From Bin5 sp965221345 (GTDB taxonomy: Bacteria > Chloroflexota > Anaerolineae > Caldilineales > Caldilineaceae): 64,000 nucleotides of DNA. A program made the translations under genes and the position numbers. Positions 44,024 to 52,980 of the stretch are shown piece by piece. The notes beneath the pieces are model-generated. The model was not told the origin of the DNA and made no database searches. It saw only the letters and a program-made list of their open reading frames with translations. The stretch spans positions 1,364,001 to 1,428,000 of the forward strand of contig CBDCSD010000002.1 in assembly GCA_965221345.1 (NCBI GenBank), in the 5' to 3' direction. Numbering within the stretch: position 1 is the stretch's first letter; the number at the start of each line of letters is the position of its first letter.

Positions 44024-44080
44024 GCCTCTGCCGCCGGGACGGCCGGGAAGCCGAACTATCGACGTTTTGCCAGGCGAGGT

Positions 44081-45637
44081 TTACTGATACGCGATCTCGT
44101 ATGTAAGCGGCACGATACTGATCCACGACCGCCCCGCTTTCAGGGGAATTTCAACGCCATTGGCCGCGACGAAACGGGGCAACTCCCCACCCCTGTCGTT
44201 GCGCCATATCCCTTCATAGGCAAGACCGTCGCGGAAAACGATGGCCCTCCCCGTGCCGAAAGGCTCGACGAGGAGGCTCAGGTTGCCGTAGGCGTCTTCA
44301 ATGATATTCACAGGATTGTGAGGAATGTATTGAATGATGACATTTTCGACCGCGATCTGCTGGCTGTTGTTACTGTCCCGATGAGCAGCGCCCCCCAAAG
44401 AGCGCAGATAGCGCCCACTGCTGGCATCGTAACGATAGGCCACCTGGCTGGCCGTGACAGAAGGATAGGGGATCTGGATCGAGTTGGCGGATGCCCCACC
44501 GGCAGCCGGGCCGCCAAAGGTAAATCCCTGCAGCGACGGCGCCCGCTCGACGGCCCATTCTGCCAGCCAGCGGCGCAGCATCTCGCTGCTGGTGCGCAGA
44601 CGCGTGCGATAATCGTTGCCGACAGAGCGTGCGTAGCGGATGCTCTCCGGATCATCCAGATCCAAATCCAGATAAGGGAAGAGTGGATTGTTGTTCTTGA
44701 GCTGATAGCGAACACCGTCACTGGCCCCGGAGCAGAACACCCCCGCGTCATACAGCGCGCCCAGATAGTAGTTGATCAGGCGGGCGCTGCGCACTGGCCC
44801 GATCTCCTCGCTGTCGGCGCCGTAGTAAACCGCGCTGAACCGTGTAAGGCTGAACCCTTCCATCAAAAATTCATACATCACATCTGCCTGGCTGATACCA
44901 AACTGCGGACGGGCGGCGATATCGTTGTTGATGCAGACAATGACCGGTCGCAATCCCCAACGTGCGGCCTCCAAAGGTTGACCCGTCAGTGGATTCGTAC
45001 CTCTGGGCGTGTCAAATCCTCCCGGGGCCGGCAGGCTGAGATCGACCTCGTCGAGATCGGGCGCATCAATCGTCGCCGTAGGCGTGGGCGTTGGCGGGGC
45101 TTGAACGACTGGAAGGCTCGAAATCGGCAGGTTGCTCTGCGCGAAGTCGGCACTGATCCAACTCTCTCGATTCGCTCCCGCCGGGCAGCAGATCTGCAAC
45201 CAGTCGCCGACCCCGTTGCGGCCTGTGATGCGGAACCGCTGTCCTGCCAACACCTGGCCGACTGTGCCGTAAACTGTGCCAGGCCCGGTCCGCAGGTTCA
45301 AGGTCTCCGTGGATACGACCGCCTCCGGGTACGCCGGTGTCGGCGTGTCCGTCGGCATAGGCGTGGGCGAGTCGGTTGGCGTGTATTGGGGCGCTGGCGT
45401 GAATGTGGCGACCACTTGCGGCGTCGGGGCGGCGACCGGCTCGGTCGGGACCGCCTCAACCCCGCCATCGGGGCCGCCCCCGAAATTCAACCCGAACAAA
45501 GAGACGTTTGACATGCCTGGGTCAAACAGGAGGACGCTGCCAATGTAAGCGACAACCGCGATGACTGCCAATGCGGCCGCGCCGATCAGAAGTCGCAGCC
45601 ACTTCCCCGACAGGTGTGGGCGAGGATCTTCAGCCAT
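44081..45637 (-). CDS. Membrane-anchored SH3b and DUF3048 (YerB-like) protein
   Basis: 518 residues. One N-terminal membrane segment (about 15-37) is followed by a Thr/Pro-rich linker, a bacterial SH3 domain (LNLRTGPGTVYGTVGQVLAG ... WISADF, about 113-165), a second TPTPT linker and a DUF3048 domain with RPQFGISQADVMYEFLMEG and EIGPVRSARL. It should lie outside the membrane, probably contacting the cell wall. Biochemical function is unknown. AGAGGAA precedes the ATG, and a consensus-like promoter lies 57-85 bp upstream. Confidence 0.88.
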   Translation of the reverse strand: MAEDPRPHLSGKWLRLLIGAAALAVIAVVAYIGSVLLFDPGMSNVSLFGLNFGGGPDGGVEAVPTEPVAAPTPQVVATFTPAPQYTPTDSPTPMPTDTPTPAYPEAVVSTETLNLRTGPGTVYGTVGQVLAGQRFRITGRNGVGDWLQICCPAGANRESWISADFAQSNLPISSLPVVQAPPTPTPTATIDAPDLDEVDLSLPAPGGFDTPRGTNPLTGQPLEAARWGLRPVIVCINNDIAARPQFGISQADVMYEFLMEGFSLTRFSAVYYGADSEEIGPVRSARLINYYLGALYDAGVFCSGASDGVRYQLKNNNPLFPYLDLDLDDPESIRYARSVGNDYRTRLRTSSEMLRRWLAEWAVERAPSLQGFTFGGPAAGGASANSIQIPYPSVTASQVAYRYDASSGRYLRSLGGAAHRDSNNSQQIAVENVIIQYIPHNPVNIIEDAYGNLSLLVEPFGTGRAIVFRDGLAYEGIWRNDRGGELPRFVAANGVEIPLKAGRSWISIVPLTYEIAYQ

Positions 45638-45693
45638 AACTATTTTTCCTCTGCGGATATCATCAGGCGCCCGGCGCGCGCATCTCCTTGCAA

Positions 45694-45722
45694 ATCATAT
45701 CGACTGTACCGGGCTGCGTCAA
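45694..45722 (-). promoter_or_regulatory. Promoter for the DUF3048 gene
   Basis: Minus strand TTGACG, 17-bp spacer, TATGAT. Confidence 0.75.
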
Positions 45723-46037
45723 TTCGCGCCCATAACGAGATGTGCCCCAAATTGGGGTCGATGACGACGGCGCTCGTCGACCGGGCGCGCTTGTCCGAAC
45801 TGTTGATTCCCGGTTCTCGCCCCATCGCGCACAAGAACGGGGAGACTGTGCGATTCCGGGCTGTTCAGGATTGCACGCCGGCACCCGCGGGCGCCGGGAA
45901 TATCCTTTTTTAGCAAAAAAAATCGAGCAGACGCTCATTGTAACCCTCATCTGACGTAGCGGCAACGGATGAACCATCCTTTTAATTTGAGGAAGAGCTC
46001 CGCATATGGGCCAAACAGGGGGAACGTTCCAGATCAG

Positions 46038-46066
46038 TTGCCGCCTGGTGTGGTAAAAGATATAAT
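46038..46066 (+). promoter_or_regulatory. Promoter for the slipin gene cluster
   Basis: TTGCCG, 17-bp spacer, perfect TATAAT; start expected near 46073, about 47 bases before the slipin ATG. Confidence 0.75.
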
Positions 46067-46119
46067 GGGGACCGAGACGCCATCGCGCTAACGCACGAGT
46101 TGTTGACAGGAGCCTACAA

Positions 46120-46893
46120 ATGGAAGGCCTAATCACAAACTTACCGATTTATATCGTCGCCACTCTGGTGCTGTTGTGGCTGTTGCGGACATCTTTGCGC
46201 ATTGTCAAAGAATACGAGCGGGGCGTCATTTTCCGTTTGGGGCGGGTGACGGGTGTCAAAGGGCCTGGCCTGTTCTGGTTAATCCCTCTTGTCGATCAGA
46301 TGCGGCCCGTGGACCTGCGGGTCGTCACCTTGGACATACCGACACAGGAAGCCATTACCAAGGACAATGTGACTGTCAAAGTCAATGCCGTCTGCTATTT
46401 TCGGGTGTTGGATCCCCAAGCGGCGGTCGTCAACATCGCCAACTTTCTGTTGGCCACCCAACAGATAGCCCAAACGACTCTGCGCTCCGTTCTGGGGCAG
46501 AGTGAACTGGATGAACTGCTGTCCGAGCGGGATCAGATCAACCTGCAACTTCAGCAGATCATAGATGAGCAGACCGAGCCATGGGGCGTAAAAGTCAGTG
46601 TCGTCGAAGTGAAGGATGTGGAACTTCCGCAGTCGATGCAACGGGCCATGGCCCGTCAGGCCGAAGCAGAGCGCGAGAAGCGCGCCAAGATCATCCACGC
46701 TGAGGGTGAATTGGAGGCTTCCCAGAAGCTGGCCGAGGCGGCCGGGGTCATGTCCACCCAGGCTGGCGCGCTGCAGTTGCGCTATTTGCAGACCCTGACA
46801 GAGATCAGCGCCGAAAACAACAGCACGATTGTCTTCCCATTGCCCATAGAGCTGATGGAGGCTCTGATGAGCAGGGCTGGAAATAGCTCATGA
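46120..46893 (+). CDS. Slipin / stomatin-like SPFH (Band 7) membrane protein
   Basis: 257 residues. One N-terminal membrane segment (about 8-24) precedes an SPFH domain beginning KEYERGVIFRLGRVTGVKGPG, with PTQEAITKDNVTVKVNAVCYF and the long helix ending RQAEAEREKRAKIIHAEGE. Such proteins form membrane scaffolds. AGGAG lies seven bases before the ATG. Its stop overlaps the next start (ATGA). No NfeD partner is adjacent; instead a site-2 protease follows two genes later. Confidence 0.93.
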   Translation: MEGLITNLPIYIVATLVLLWLLRTSLRIVKEYERGVIFRLGRVTGVKGPGLFWLIPLVDQMRPVDLRVVTLDIPTQEAITKDNVTVKVNAVCYFRVLDPQAAVVNIANFLLATQQIAQTTLRSVLGQSELDELLSERDQINLQLQQIIDEQTEPWGVKVSVVEVKDVELPQSMQRAMARQAEAEREKRAKIIHAEGELEASQKLAEAAGVMSTQAGALQLRYLQTLTEISAENNSTIVFPLPIELMEALMSRAGNSS

Positions 46894-47261
46894 GCTTGGC
46901 GCAGACACGAGATGCCTGCCAGCCGACCGATCTGACCGTCGACCGGTCAGCCGGCGACCTTACAATCGTTTGGGCGGATGGGCATCGCAGCGTATTCCGT
47001 CTGGCCTGGATGCGCAGCGTCTGTCCGTGCGCGTCCTGCCGGGAGGACAGACGCCAGGCCGAGACTGACCTACTGCGGCTGACCGTCGGCCCGCCCCCCG
47101 ACCAAAAGGTCGGCAGCGCAGAATTGGTAGGCAACTACGCCATCCGCTTTACCTGGGCCGACGGCCACGGCAACGGCATCTACGGCTTTTCCTCTTTGCG
47201 GGCATCGTGTCCATGCTCCACCTGCAACCAGGGCGAACCGGGCGGCCTGCTCGGCAGTTGA
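46890..47261 (+). CDS. DUF971-domain protein, putative metal-binding
   Basis: 123 residues. The DUF971 (GBBH-like N-terminal) fold appears twice-patterned as WADGHRSVFRLAWMRSVCPCASC and WADGHGNGIYGFSSLRASCPCSTC; the CPCxxC cysteines probably bind zinc or an iron-sulphur cluster. In other bacteria DUF971 genes neighbour Mrp-type Fe-S factors, but none is here. It overlaps the slipin stop by 4 bp and is surely co-translated with it. Exact role unknown. Confidence 0.85.
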   Translation: MSLAQTRDACQPTDLTVDRSAGDLTIVWADGHRSVFRLAWMRSVCPCASCREDRRQAETDLLRLTVGPPPDQKVGSAELVGNYAIRFTWADGHGNGIYGFSSLRASCPCSTCNQGEPGGLLGS

Positions 47262-47384
47262 GCGGCAGTGTCGAACTGACACACGGCCGCCTTGCCAGTC
47301 GTTTCGGCACGAGGCGGCCCACCGTAGAGGAGGATGGCTGGTTCTAACCGGCCCAGGAAGAAGCCGATGATGAGAGGCATACAA

Positions 47385-48596
47385 ATGGATAGCTCATTGA
47401 AGATCGCCCGAATCTGGGGCATCAATGTCCAGGTACACTGGTCCTTTGTCCTGATTCTCTTCTATGGAGCGTTTCTCTACAGTCGCGACGCCAGCAATGT
47501 GCTGGCCGGCGCAATATACGGCGTTATCGTCATCCTCCTGCTTTTTGTCTGTGTGGCTTTGCATGAGTTCGGCCACGCCATTACAGCGAAATATTTCGGT
47601 GTAAATGTGCCGCATATCACACTGTTGCCTATCGGCGGCGTGGCCCAGTTGGAGCGCATGCCCCGCAAACCAATGCAGGAGTTTATGATCGCGATTGCCG
47701 GCCCGGCCGTCAACTTCGCGCTGGCCGTATTGCTGCTGCCGATCGCGCTGCTGGTTGTGTTCATGAGTATGCGCGCCGGCACGATTTCGGCGACTATTCC
47801 GGGCCTGATGCGCACAGCACAGTCGATGAGCCTGGCCGGCCTGTTGCTTACTCTGGCGGGCACAAATGTCCTGCTCGGCATTTTCAATCTGTTGCCGGCG
47901 TTCCCGATGGATGGCGGACGCATCCTGCGTGCCCTGCTGGCCTTGCGTCTGCGGTATGTCCCGGCAACGCGAATTGCCGTTCTGGTTGGGCGGGGAATGG
48001 CGATATTGTTCGCAATCTGGGGCATCTTTGGCGGTGGCATCCTTCTGTTGTTGGTCGCTTTTTTCGTCTATGTCGGCGGCCGCGGCGAATTGGAGGCGGT
48101 ACAGAGCCGCTACATTCTGAAGGATTTCAACGCACGGCAAGCTGTGAACAAAGACGCCCACGTGCTCTATACCAGTGAGCCGATCAGCCGGGCGGTTGAC
48201 TTTATTATGACCACCTACCAGGGAGACTTTCCAGTGTACGACCTGGGTCAAAATCTGGTCGGCGTACTCACACGCCCGCGCCTCGTGGCAACGCTGCGTG
48301 GACGGGGGCAGGAAGGGCGAATCGTCGATGTGATGATTCCACGCGCGCGGGTGCCCGTTACCACCGCCGATACGACCCTGGCTGACGTATGGGAAAAAAT
48401 GATGGAGGCGGGGAGTCGGGTCGTTATTGTCCAGGATCAGGGACAGTTTCTGGGACTGATTACGCTGGACGATATCAGTGAACTGATTCAGGTGATGGGC
48501 GCGGCCAAAGAACGTGAAGATACAATCGCCGGAGGACCTGGCGGCAACATTGCGGCATCCGCACCTGAAGCCCGGTCCACTCTTGATATAAATTGA
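47385..48596 (+). CDS. Site-2 protease family (M50) metalloprotease with CBS domains
   Basis: 403 residues from ATG 47385, which gives the family-like opening SLKIARIWGINVQVHWSFVL; in-frame ATGs at 47334 and 47367 are possible. The zinc motif HEFGH and the distal NLLPAFPMDGGR motif (third ligand Asp) are intact among six or so membrane spans. Two C-terminal CBS domains (about 235-385) suggest control by a nucleotide. It would cut transmembrane substrates, for example anti-sigma factors, but the substrate is unknown. Confidence 0.92.
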   Translation: MDSSLKIARIWGINVQVHWSFVLILFYGAFLYSRDASNVLAGAIYGVIVILLLFVCVALHEFGHAITAKYFGVNVPHITLLPIGGVAQLERMPRKPMQEFMIAIAGPAVNFALAVLLLPIALLVVFMSMRAGTISATIPGLMRTAQSMSLAGLLLTLAGTNVLLGIFNLLPAFPMDGGRILRALLALRLRYVPATRIAVLVGRGMAILFAIWGIFGGGILLLLVAFFVYVGGRGELEAVQSRYILKDFNARQAVNKDAHVLYTSEPISRAVDFIMTTYQGDFPVYDLGQNLVGVLTRPRLVATLRGRGQEGRIVDVMIPRARVPVTTADTTLADVWEKMMEAGSRVVIVQDQGQFLGLITLDDISELIQVMGAAKEREDTIAGGPGGNIAASAPEARSTLDIN

Positions 48597-48609
48597 GGAG
48601 GTGCTTGCG

Positions 48610-49290
48610 ATGGTGGCGCACGCAGTCAAACTGGCCCCATCCATTCTTACTGCTGATTTCGGTCGTTTGCAAGAACAGATTCAGGCGGCAGAAAACGGCG
48701 GCGCCGACCTGCTCCATCTGGATGTAATGGATGGGCGATTTGTACCCAATATCACCTTCGGACCGCTGGTGGTAGAGGTCGCACACCGGATCACGCAGCT
48801 GCCCCTGGACGTACACCTGATGATCGAAGAGCCGGAGCGATATTTGGATACATTCGCCAATGCCGGCGCCAATATCATCACCATCCATCTGGAAGCGTGT
48901 CGTCATCTGCATCGGGCCGTACAGCAGATCGTCGATCTGGGATGCCAGGTTGGCGTGGCTCTGAATCCTTCGACACCGATCGAAAGTATTCGCGAAATCG
49001 CGCCCTTTGTCGATCAGGTGTTGGTGATGAGTGTCAATCCCGGCTTCGGCGGTCAACACTTTATCCAGACCATGACCAGCAAACTACGGCGCACCCGCAA
49101 GCTGCTGGATGAGTACAACCCTACCTGCGATCTGGAAGTAGACGGCGGCATTGGTGTCGGCAATATCCGGGAAGTGCTGCGCAACGGAGCCAATGTCATC
49201 GTTGTCGGCAGCGCCGTCTTCAATTCCAGCAAAAGCGTTGACGAAAACCTGACCGCGCTGCGAAATGCCTGCAGCGCTTCCTCCGCCTGA
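48610..49290 (+). CDS. rpe: Ribulose-phosphate 3-epimerase
   Basis: 226 residues, normal. Rpe interconverts ribulose-5-P and xylulose-5-P. ATG 48610 has GAGGAGG eight bases upstream; a GTG at 48601 would overlap it. KLAPSILTADFGRL, HLDVMDGRFVPNITFG, MSVNPGFGGQ and VDGGIG carry the metal ligands and phosphate loop. It follows the protease gene by 13 bp and appears to be part of the same transcript. Confidence 0.97.
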   Translation: MVAHAVKLAPSILTADFGRLQEQIQAAENGGADLLHLDVMDGRFVPNITFGPLVVEVAHRITQLPLDVHLMIEEPERYLDTFANAGANIITIHLEACRHLHRAVQQIVDLGCQVGVALNPSTPIESIREIAPFVDQVLVMSVNPGFGGQHFIQTMTSKLRRTRKLLDEYNPTCDLEVDGGIGVGNIREVLRNGANVIVVGSAVFNSSKSVDENLTALRNACSASSA

Positions 49291-49367
49291 GGAAGCGGGC
49301 GAAACACATTCGGATCGCAGTACGCAAGCTGCTCTGACGTTCCTCTGTTTCCCCCAGGAGGCACGCA

Positions 49368-51182
49368 ATGCGTCCGTCCGTTCAACTCTATCTGCGTCTG
49401 CTGACCCGCTATCTGCGCCCGCAGTTGCGGCAGACGCTTCTGCTCCTGCTTGTCCTCTGCGCCAATATCCTCCTCCAACTAATCAACCCCCTGATCATGC
49501 GTCGTTTTCTGGATTCGGCGCTGGCCGGCGGCTCGATGGACCTCCTCACGCGCCTGGCGCTGCTGTTCATCGGCATTGCCGCCGTCCAACAGGTCACGGC
49601 CGTAAGCAGCACTGTCCTGGCCGAAAATGTAGGCTGGCGGGCGACCAACGCTCTGCGCCTTGAGCTGGCCCGGCACTGCCTCCACCTCGATCTCCCGTTT
49701 CACCAGCAGCATACCCCCGGCGAAATGATCGAGCGCATTGACGGCGACATCAACGCCCTGACCCGCTTTTTCGCCCAACTGGTCGTACAACTCTTCGGCA
49801 ATGCCCTCCTGCTGATCGGCGTGATGGTGGTTCTGCTGCGCGAAGAAATACGGGTTGGCGCCGCCATCGGGATCTTTGTTGTGATCACGCTGCTGGTGTT
49901 GGCCCGCCTGCGCAACCTGGCCGTGCCGCATTGGCAGCGCGCCCGCGAGGCCAGCGCCCGTTTCTTCGGCTTTGTCGAAGAGCGCTTGGCGGGCACCGAG
50001 GACATCCGCGCAAGCAATGCGCGCACCTTCACGCTCTACCAATTCCATCAATTCTTGCGCACATTCTGGCAGACAACGGTGCGGGCCGAACTGTTGGGAT
50101 TCTCGATGATCAACATCGCCTGGTTTCTCTTCTCGGTGGGGGACGCCATCGCCTTTGTCGTTGGCGCCTCTCTCTTTTTCAGCGGCGCCCTCACCATCGG
50201 CACGGTCTACCTGATATTTCACTACACCAACCTGATTTCACAGCCGATTGAGCGAATCGCACGCGAGTTTGAACAGTTTCAACGCGCCGGGGCCGGCATC
50301 GCCCGCATTCAAGAGCTGTTTGCGACCGAAAGCCGCTTGCCAGAGACGCCGCCAGCCGCTGCTGGCGCGGGCTCTGCGGCAGGGAGCGATGGCGTCGGGC
50401 CGGCTGGCGCCCTGGCTGTGGAGTTCGAGCGGGTGCGCTTTGCCTATCCAACCGACGCGCCGCCGGAAGAGAGCAGGTCTGAAGACGAAAAATTCGCGCT
50501 GGACAGTTTCCAGCTGCGGCTGGAGCCAAACGAGGTGTTGGGCCTGTTGGGACGCACCGGCAGCGGCAAGACTACCCTGACGCGCCTGTTGCTGCGCCTG
50601 TATGACGTAGACAGCGGCCGTGTGCTGGTGGCGGGGCAGGATGTGCGCCAGTGGCCTCTGCGCCAACTGCGCTCGCAGGTGGGGATGGTCACCCAAAACG
50701 TACAGCTGTTTCAGGCCTCGATTCGCGACAACTTGACCTTCTTTGACCAGACGATTCCCAACGCGCGCATCAACGAGGCCATCGACGAACTGGGGCTTGC
50801 CCAATGGTTTGCTTCGCTGGGCGCAGGCTTGGACGCGCAACTGCAGGTCGGCAGCGGCGGGCTGTCTGCCGGCGAGGCGCAGCTCCTGGCCTTTACCCGC
50901 ATCTTTCTGCGCGATCCGGGGGTTATCGTCCTGGACGAAGCCTCCTCCCGTCTGGACCCGGCAACGGAAGCCTTCCTCGAAAAGGCTGTGACGCGGCTAC
51001 TCACCAATCGGACGGGCATTCTCATCGCCCATCGGCTCGCCACGGTGCAGCGGGCCGACAGAATTCTGATCCTGGAAAACGGACAGATCCAGGAGCAGGG
51101 CGACCGCAGCGCGCTGGCCTCAGATTCTTCTTCCCACTACCACCGCCTGTTGCAGTTGGGTGCAGAGGGGCTGGACACATGA
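49368..51182 (+). CDS. ABC exporter half-transporter, subunit 1 (degenerate signature)
   Basis: 604 residues: a six-span transmembrane domain (about 1-310) and a nucleotide-binding domain. Walker A GRTGSGKTT, Q-loop MVTQNVQLF, Walker B VIVLDEASS with the catalytic Glu, and switch His in IAHRLATVQRAD are intact, but the signature reads LSAGE instead of LSGGQ. Its stop overlaps the start of the second half-transporter (ATGA), so they form a heterodimer. An insertion of about 25 Ala/Gly residues precedes the ATPase. Substrate unknown; lipids or drugs are typical. Confidence 0.92.
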   Translation: MRPSVQLYLRLLTRYLRPQLRQTLLLLLVLCANILLQLINPLIMRRFLDSALAGGSMDLLTRLALLFIGIAAVQQVTAVSSTVLAENVGWRATNALRLELARHCLHLDLPFHQQHTPGEMIERIDGDINALTRFFAQLVVQLFGNALLLIGVMVVLLREEIRVGAAIGIFVVITLLVLARLRNLAVPHWQRAREASARFFGFVEERLAGTEDIRASNARTFTLYQFHQFLRTFWQTTVRAELLGFSMINIAWFLFSVGDAIAFVVGASLFFSGALTIGTVYLIFHYTNLISQPIERIAREFEQFQRAGAGIARIQELFATESRLPETPPAAAGAGSAAGSDGVGPAGALAVEFERVRFAYPTDAPPEESRSEDEKFALDSFQLRLEPNEVLGLLGRTGSGKTTLTRLLLRLYDVDSGRVLVAGQDVRQWPLRQLRSQVGMVTQNVQLFQASIRDNLTFFDQTIPNARINEAIDELGLAQWFASLGAGLDAQLQVGSGGLSAGEAQLLAFTRIFLRDPGVIVLDEASSRLDPATEAFLEKAVTRLLTNRTGILIAHRLATVQRADRILILENGQIQEQGDRSALASDSSSHYHRLLQLGAEGLDT

Positions 51183-52978
51183 CACAGAGCTCAGAGCGGC
51201 CGCCTCTTTCGGTGGCCAGTACCTGGTTGGGTCTGATCCGCTGCTTTCCCGGCCTGTATTCGCTGACGACAGCGCTCCGGATTTTCATCTTTGTCGGTGT
51301 TTTCCAGGCAACCGGGTTGATCATTCGTTTCTTTTTCGATTCGCTGACGGCATCGGCTCCGCTGGAATGGGGACCGAACGCCTGGGCCGCGGTGATGCTG
51401 GCCGTCGCCCTTCTGCGCAACGGCCTGATACTGACCGATATGTACGTATACTTTCGCTGGACTTTCAGCACCGCCGCCACCATGCGCAAAAATCTGATGG
51501 AGCATATTCTCAGCATGCCGGGCGCACGTTCGCTGCCAAGCTCAACCGGCGAGGCGATAAGCCGCTTCCGCGAGGATGCGGATGAGGTGGGAAACTTCAC
51601 CGTGTGGGCAGTCTTTCTGCTGGCAACAGGCATATTTGGGGTGGTGGCGCTCTTCACCATGGCGCGCATCAATCTGCGCGTCACCATCTTCGCATTTCTT
51701 CCCCTCGCCGTCGTCGTGATCGTGGCTAATCTGGCAAGAACCAAGGTGCAGCAGTACCGTGAGGCCAACCGCGCCTCCACCGGTAATGTGACCGGTTTTA
51801 TCGGTGAGATGTTCGAGGGCGTTCAGGCCGTGCAGGTTGCGGCGGCGGAAGAAAGCATACTGACGCAATTTGAAGAACTTAACGAGAACCGCCGCAAGAA
51901 CGCCCTGCGCGATCGTATCTTCAACGAGGTTCTCAGCTCGACTTTTCACAATGTTGTCAACATCGGTATGGGGCTGATCTTGCTGCTGGCCGGCTCCGCG
52001 CTGCGGGAAGGTTCGTTCACGATTGGCGATTTCTCCCTGTTTGCTTACTATCTGACCTTCATCTCCAACATGATCGCCACAATTGGGACCTTTTTCGCCC
52101 GTTGGAAACAGGCAGGCGTCTCGATTGAGCGCATGGACCGGCTGCTGCAGGGAGGGCCGCCCTCCGCCCTCGTGCGCAAAACGTCTATCTATCTGAGCGG
52201 CGCGTTTCCTTCCGCCCACGATGTTTCACCTGCCCAAACCGAACCACTGAAAACTCTCTCCACCACCGGCCTGACCTACTGCTTTCCCGGTTCGGTAAAG
52301 GGCATCGTCGATGTCGATCTGCGTATGGAGCGGGGCAGCTTTACGGTCGTGACGGGCCGGATTGGCGCCGGCAAGTCGACGCTGCTACGGGTCCTGCTGG
52401 GGCTGCTGCCGGCCGAATCCGGTGAAATCCACTGGAACGGACGCCCTGTCCACGAACCGGCATCCTTTTTTGTGCCACCGGCAAGCGCATACATATCGCA
52501 AACGCCAAGCCTGTTCAGCGAAACATTGCGAGAGAATATCCAACTCGGCCTCGACGCGGGCGAGGCCGAGCTGGCCCAGGCGGTTCGGGCCGCAGCGCTG
52601 GAATCGGATCTTGGGCAGCTCGAAAATGGATTGGAGACGGTCGTGGGGCCAAGGGGCGTGAAGCTGTCCGGTGGTCAGCGCCAGCGGGCCGCGGCTGCGC
52701 GTATGTTCATCCGTCAGGCCGAACTGCTGGTGTGCGACGATCTGTCCAGCGCGCTCGACGTGGAGACCGAGCAGTTGTTGTGGCAGCGGCTCTTTGCCCG
52801 CCGCGACACCACCTATCTGGTCGTTTCCCATCGACGGCCTCTCCTGCGGCGAGCGGATCAGATTCTTGTGCTCAAGTCGGGCCGCGTGGAAGATATAGGC
52901 CGGTTGGAGCCGCTGCTGGAACGTTGCCCGGAAATGCGCAGCTTGTGGGAGGGTCGCGCCGCAGCCGAGGATGAATGA
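51179..52978 (+). CDS. ABC exporter half-transporter, subunit 2 (Asp in place of catalytic Glu)
   Basis: 599 residues from the ATG overlapping the previous stop. Transmembrane domain (about 20-330), then Walker A GRIGAGKST, Q-loop YISQTPSLF, canonical signature LSGGQRQRAAAARMF, and switch His in VVSHRRPLLRRAD. Walker B is LLVCDDLSS, with Asp at the catalytic Glu position. Together with the LSAGE signature of subunit 1 this places both changes in one composite ATP site. It ends 2 bp from convergent cdsA. Confidence 0.92.
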   Translation: MTQSSERPPLSVASTWLGLIRCFPGLYSLTTALRIFIFVGVFQATGLIIRFFFDSLTASAPLEWGPNAWAAVMLAVALLRNGLILTDMYVYFRWTFSTAATMRKNLMEHILSMPGARSLPSSTGEAISRFREDADEVGNFTVWAVFLLATGIFGVVALFTMARINLRVTIFAFLPLAVVVIVANLARTKVQQYREANRASTGNVTGFIGEMFEGVQAVQVAAAEESILTQFEELNENRRKNALRDRIFNEVLSSTFHNVVNIGMGLILLLAGSALREGSFTIGDFSLFAYYLTFISNMIATIGTFFARWKQAGVSIERMDRLLQGGPPSALVRKTSIYLSGAFPSAHDVSPAQTEPLKTLSTTGLTYCFPGSVKGIVDVDLRMERGSFTVVTGRIGAGKSTLLRVLLGLLPAESGEIHWNGRPVHEPASFFVPPASAYISQTPSLFSETLRENIQLGLDAGEAELAQAVRAAALESDLGQLENGLETVVGPRGVKLSGGQRQRAAAARMFIRQAELLVCDDLSSALDVETEQLLWQRLFARRDTTYLVVSHRRPLLRRADQILVLKSGRVEDIGRLEPLLERCPEMRSLWEGRAAAEDE

Positions 52979-52980
52979 GG

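Larger units (their letters stand above)
45638..46119. other. Divergent promoter region between the DUF3048 gene and the slipin gene
   Basis: 482 bp with a minus-strand promoter at 45694-45722 and a plus-strand promoter at 46038-46066. Between them only a short CCCCAAATTGGGG palindrome (about 45748) stands out; no gene is credible. Confidence 0.6.

Noticed and set aside
44318..45511. Open frame of about 397 codons opposite the DUF3048 gene
   Set aside because: Arg/Ala-rich shadow; the DUF3048 protein has clear domains and a promoter.
47394..48644. Open frame of about 416 codons opposite the site-2 protease
   Set aside because: His/Gln-rich antisense of a membrane protein; no family features.
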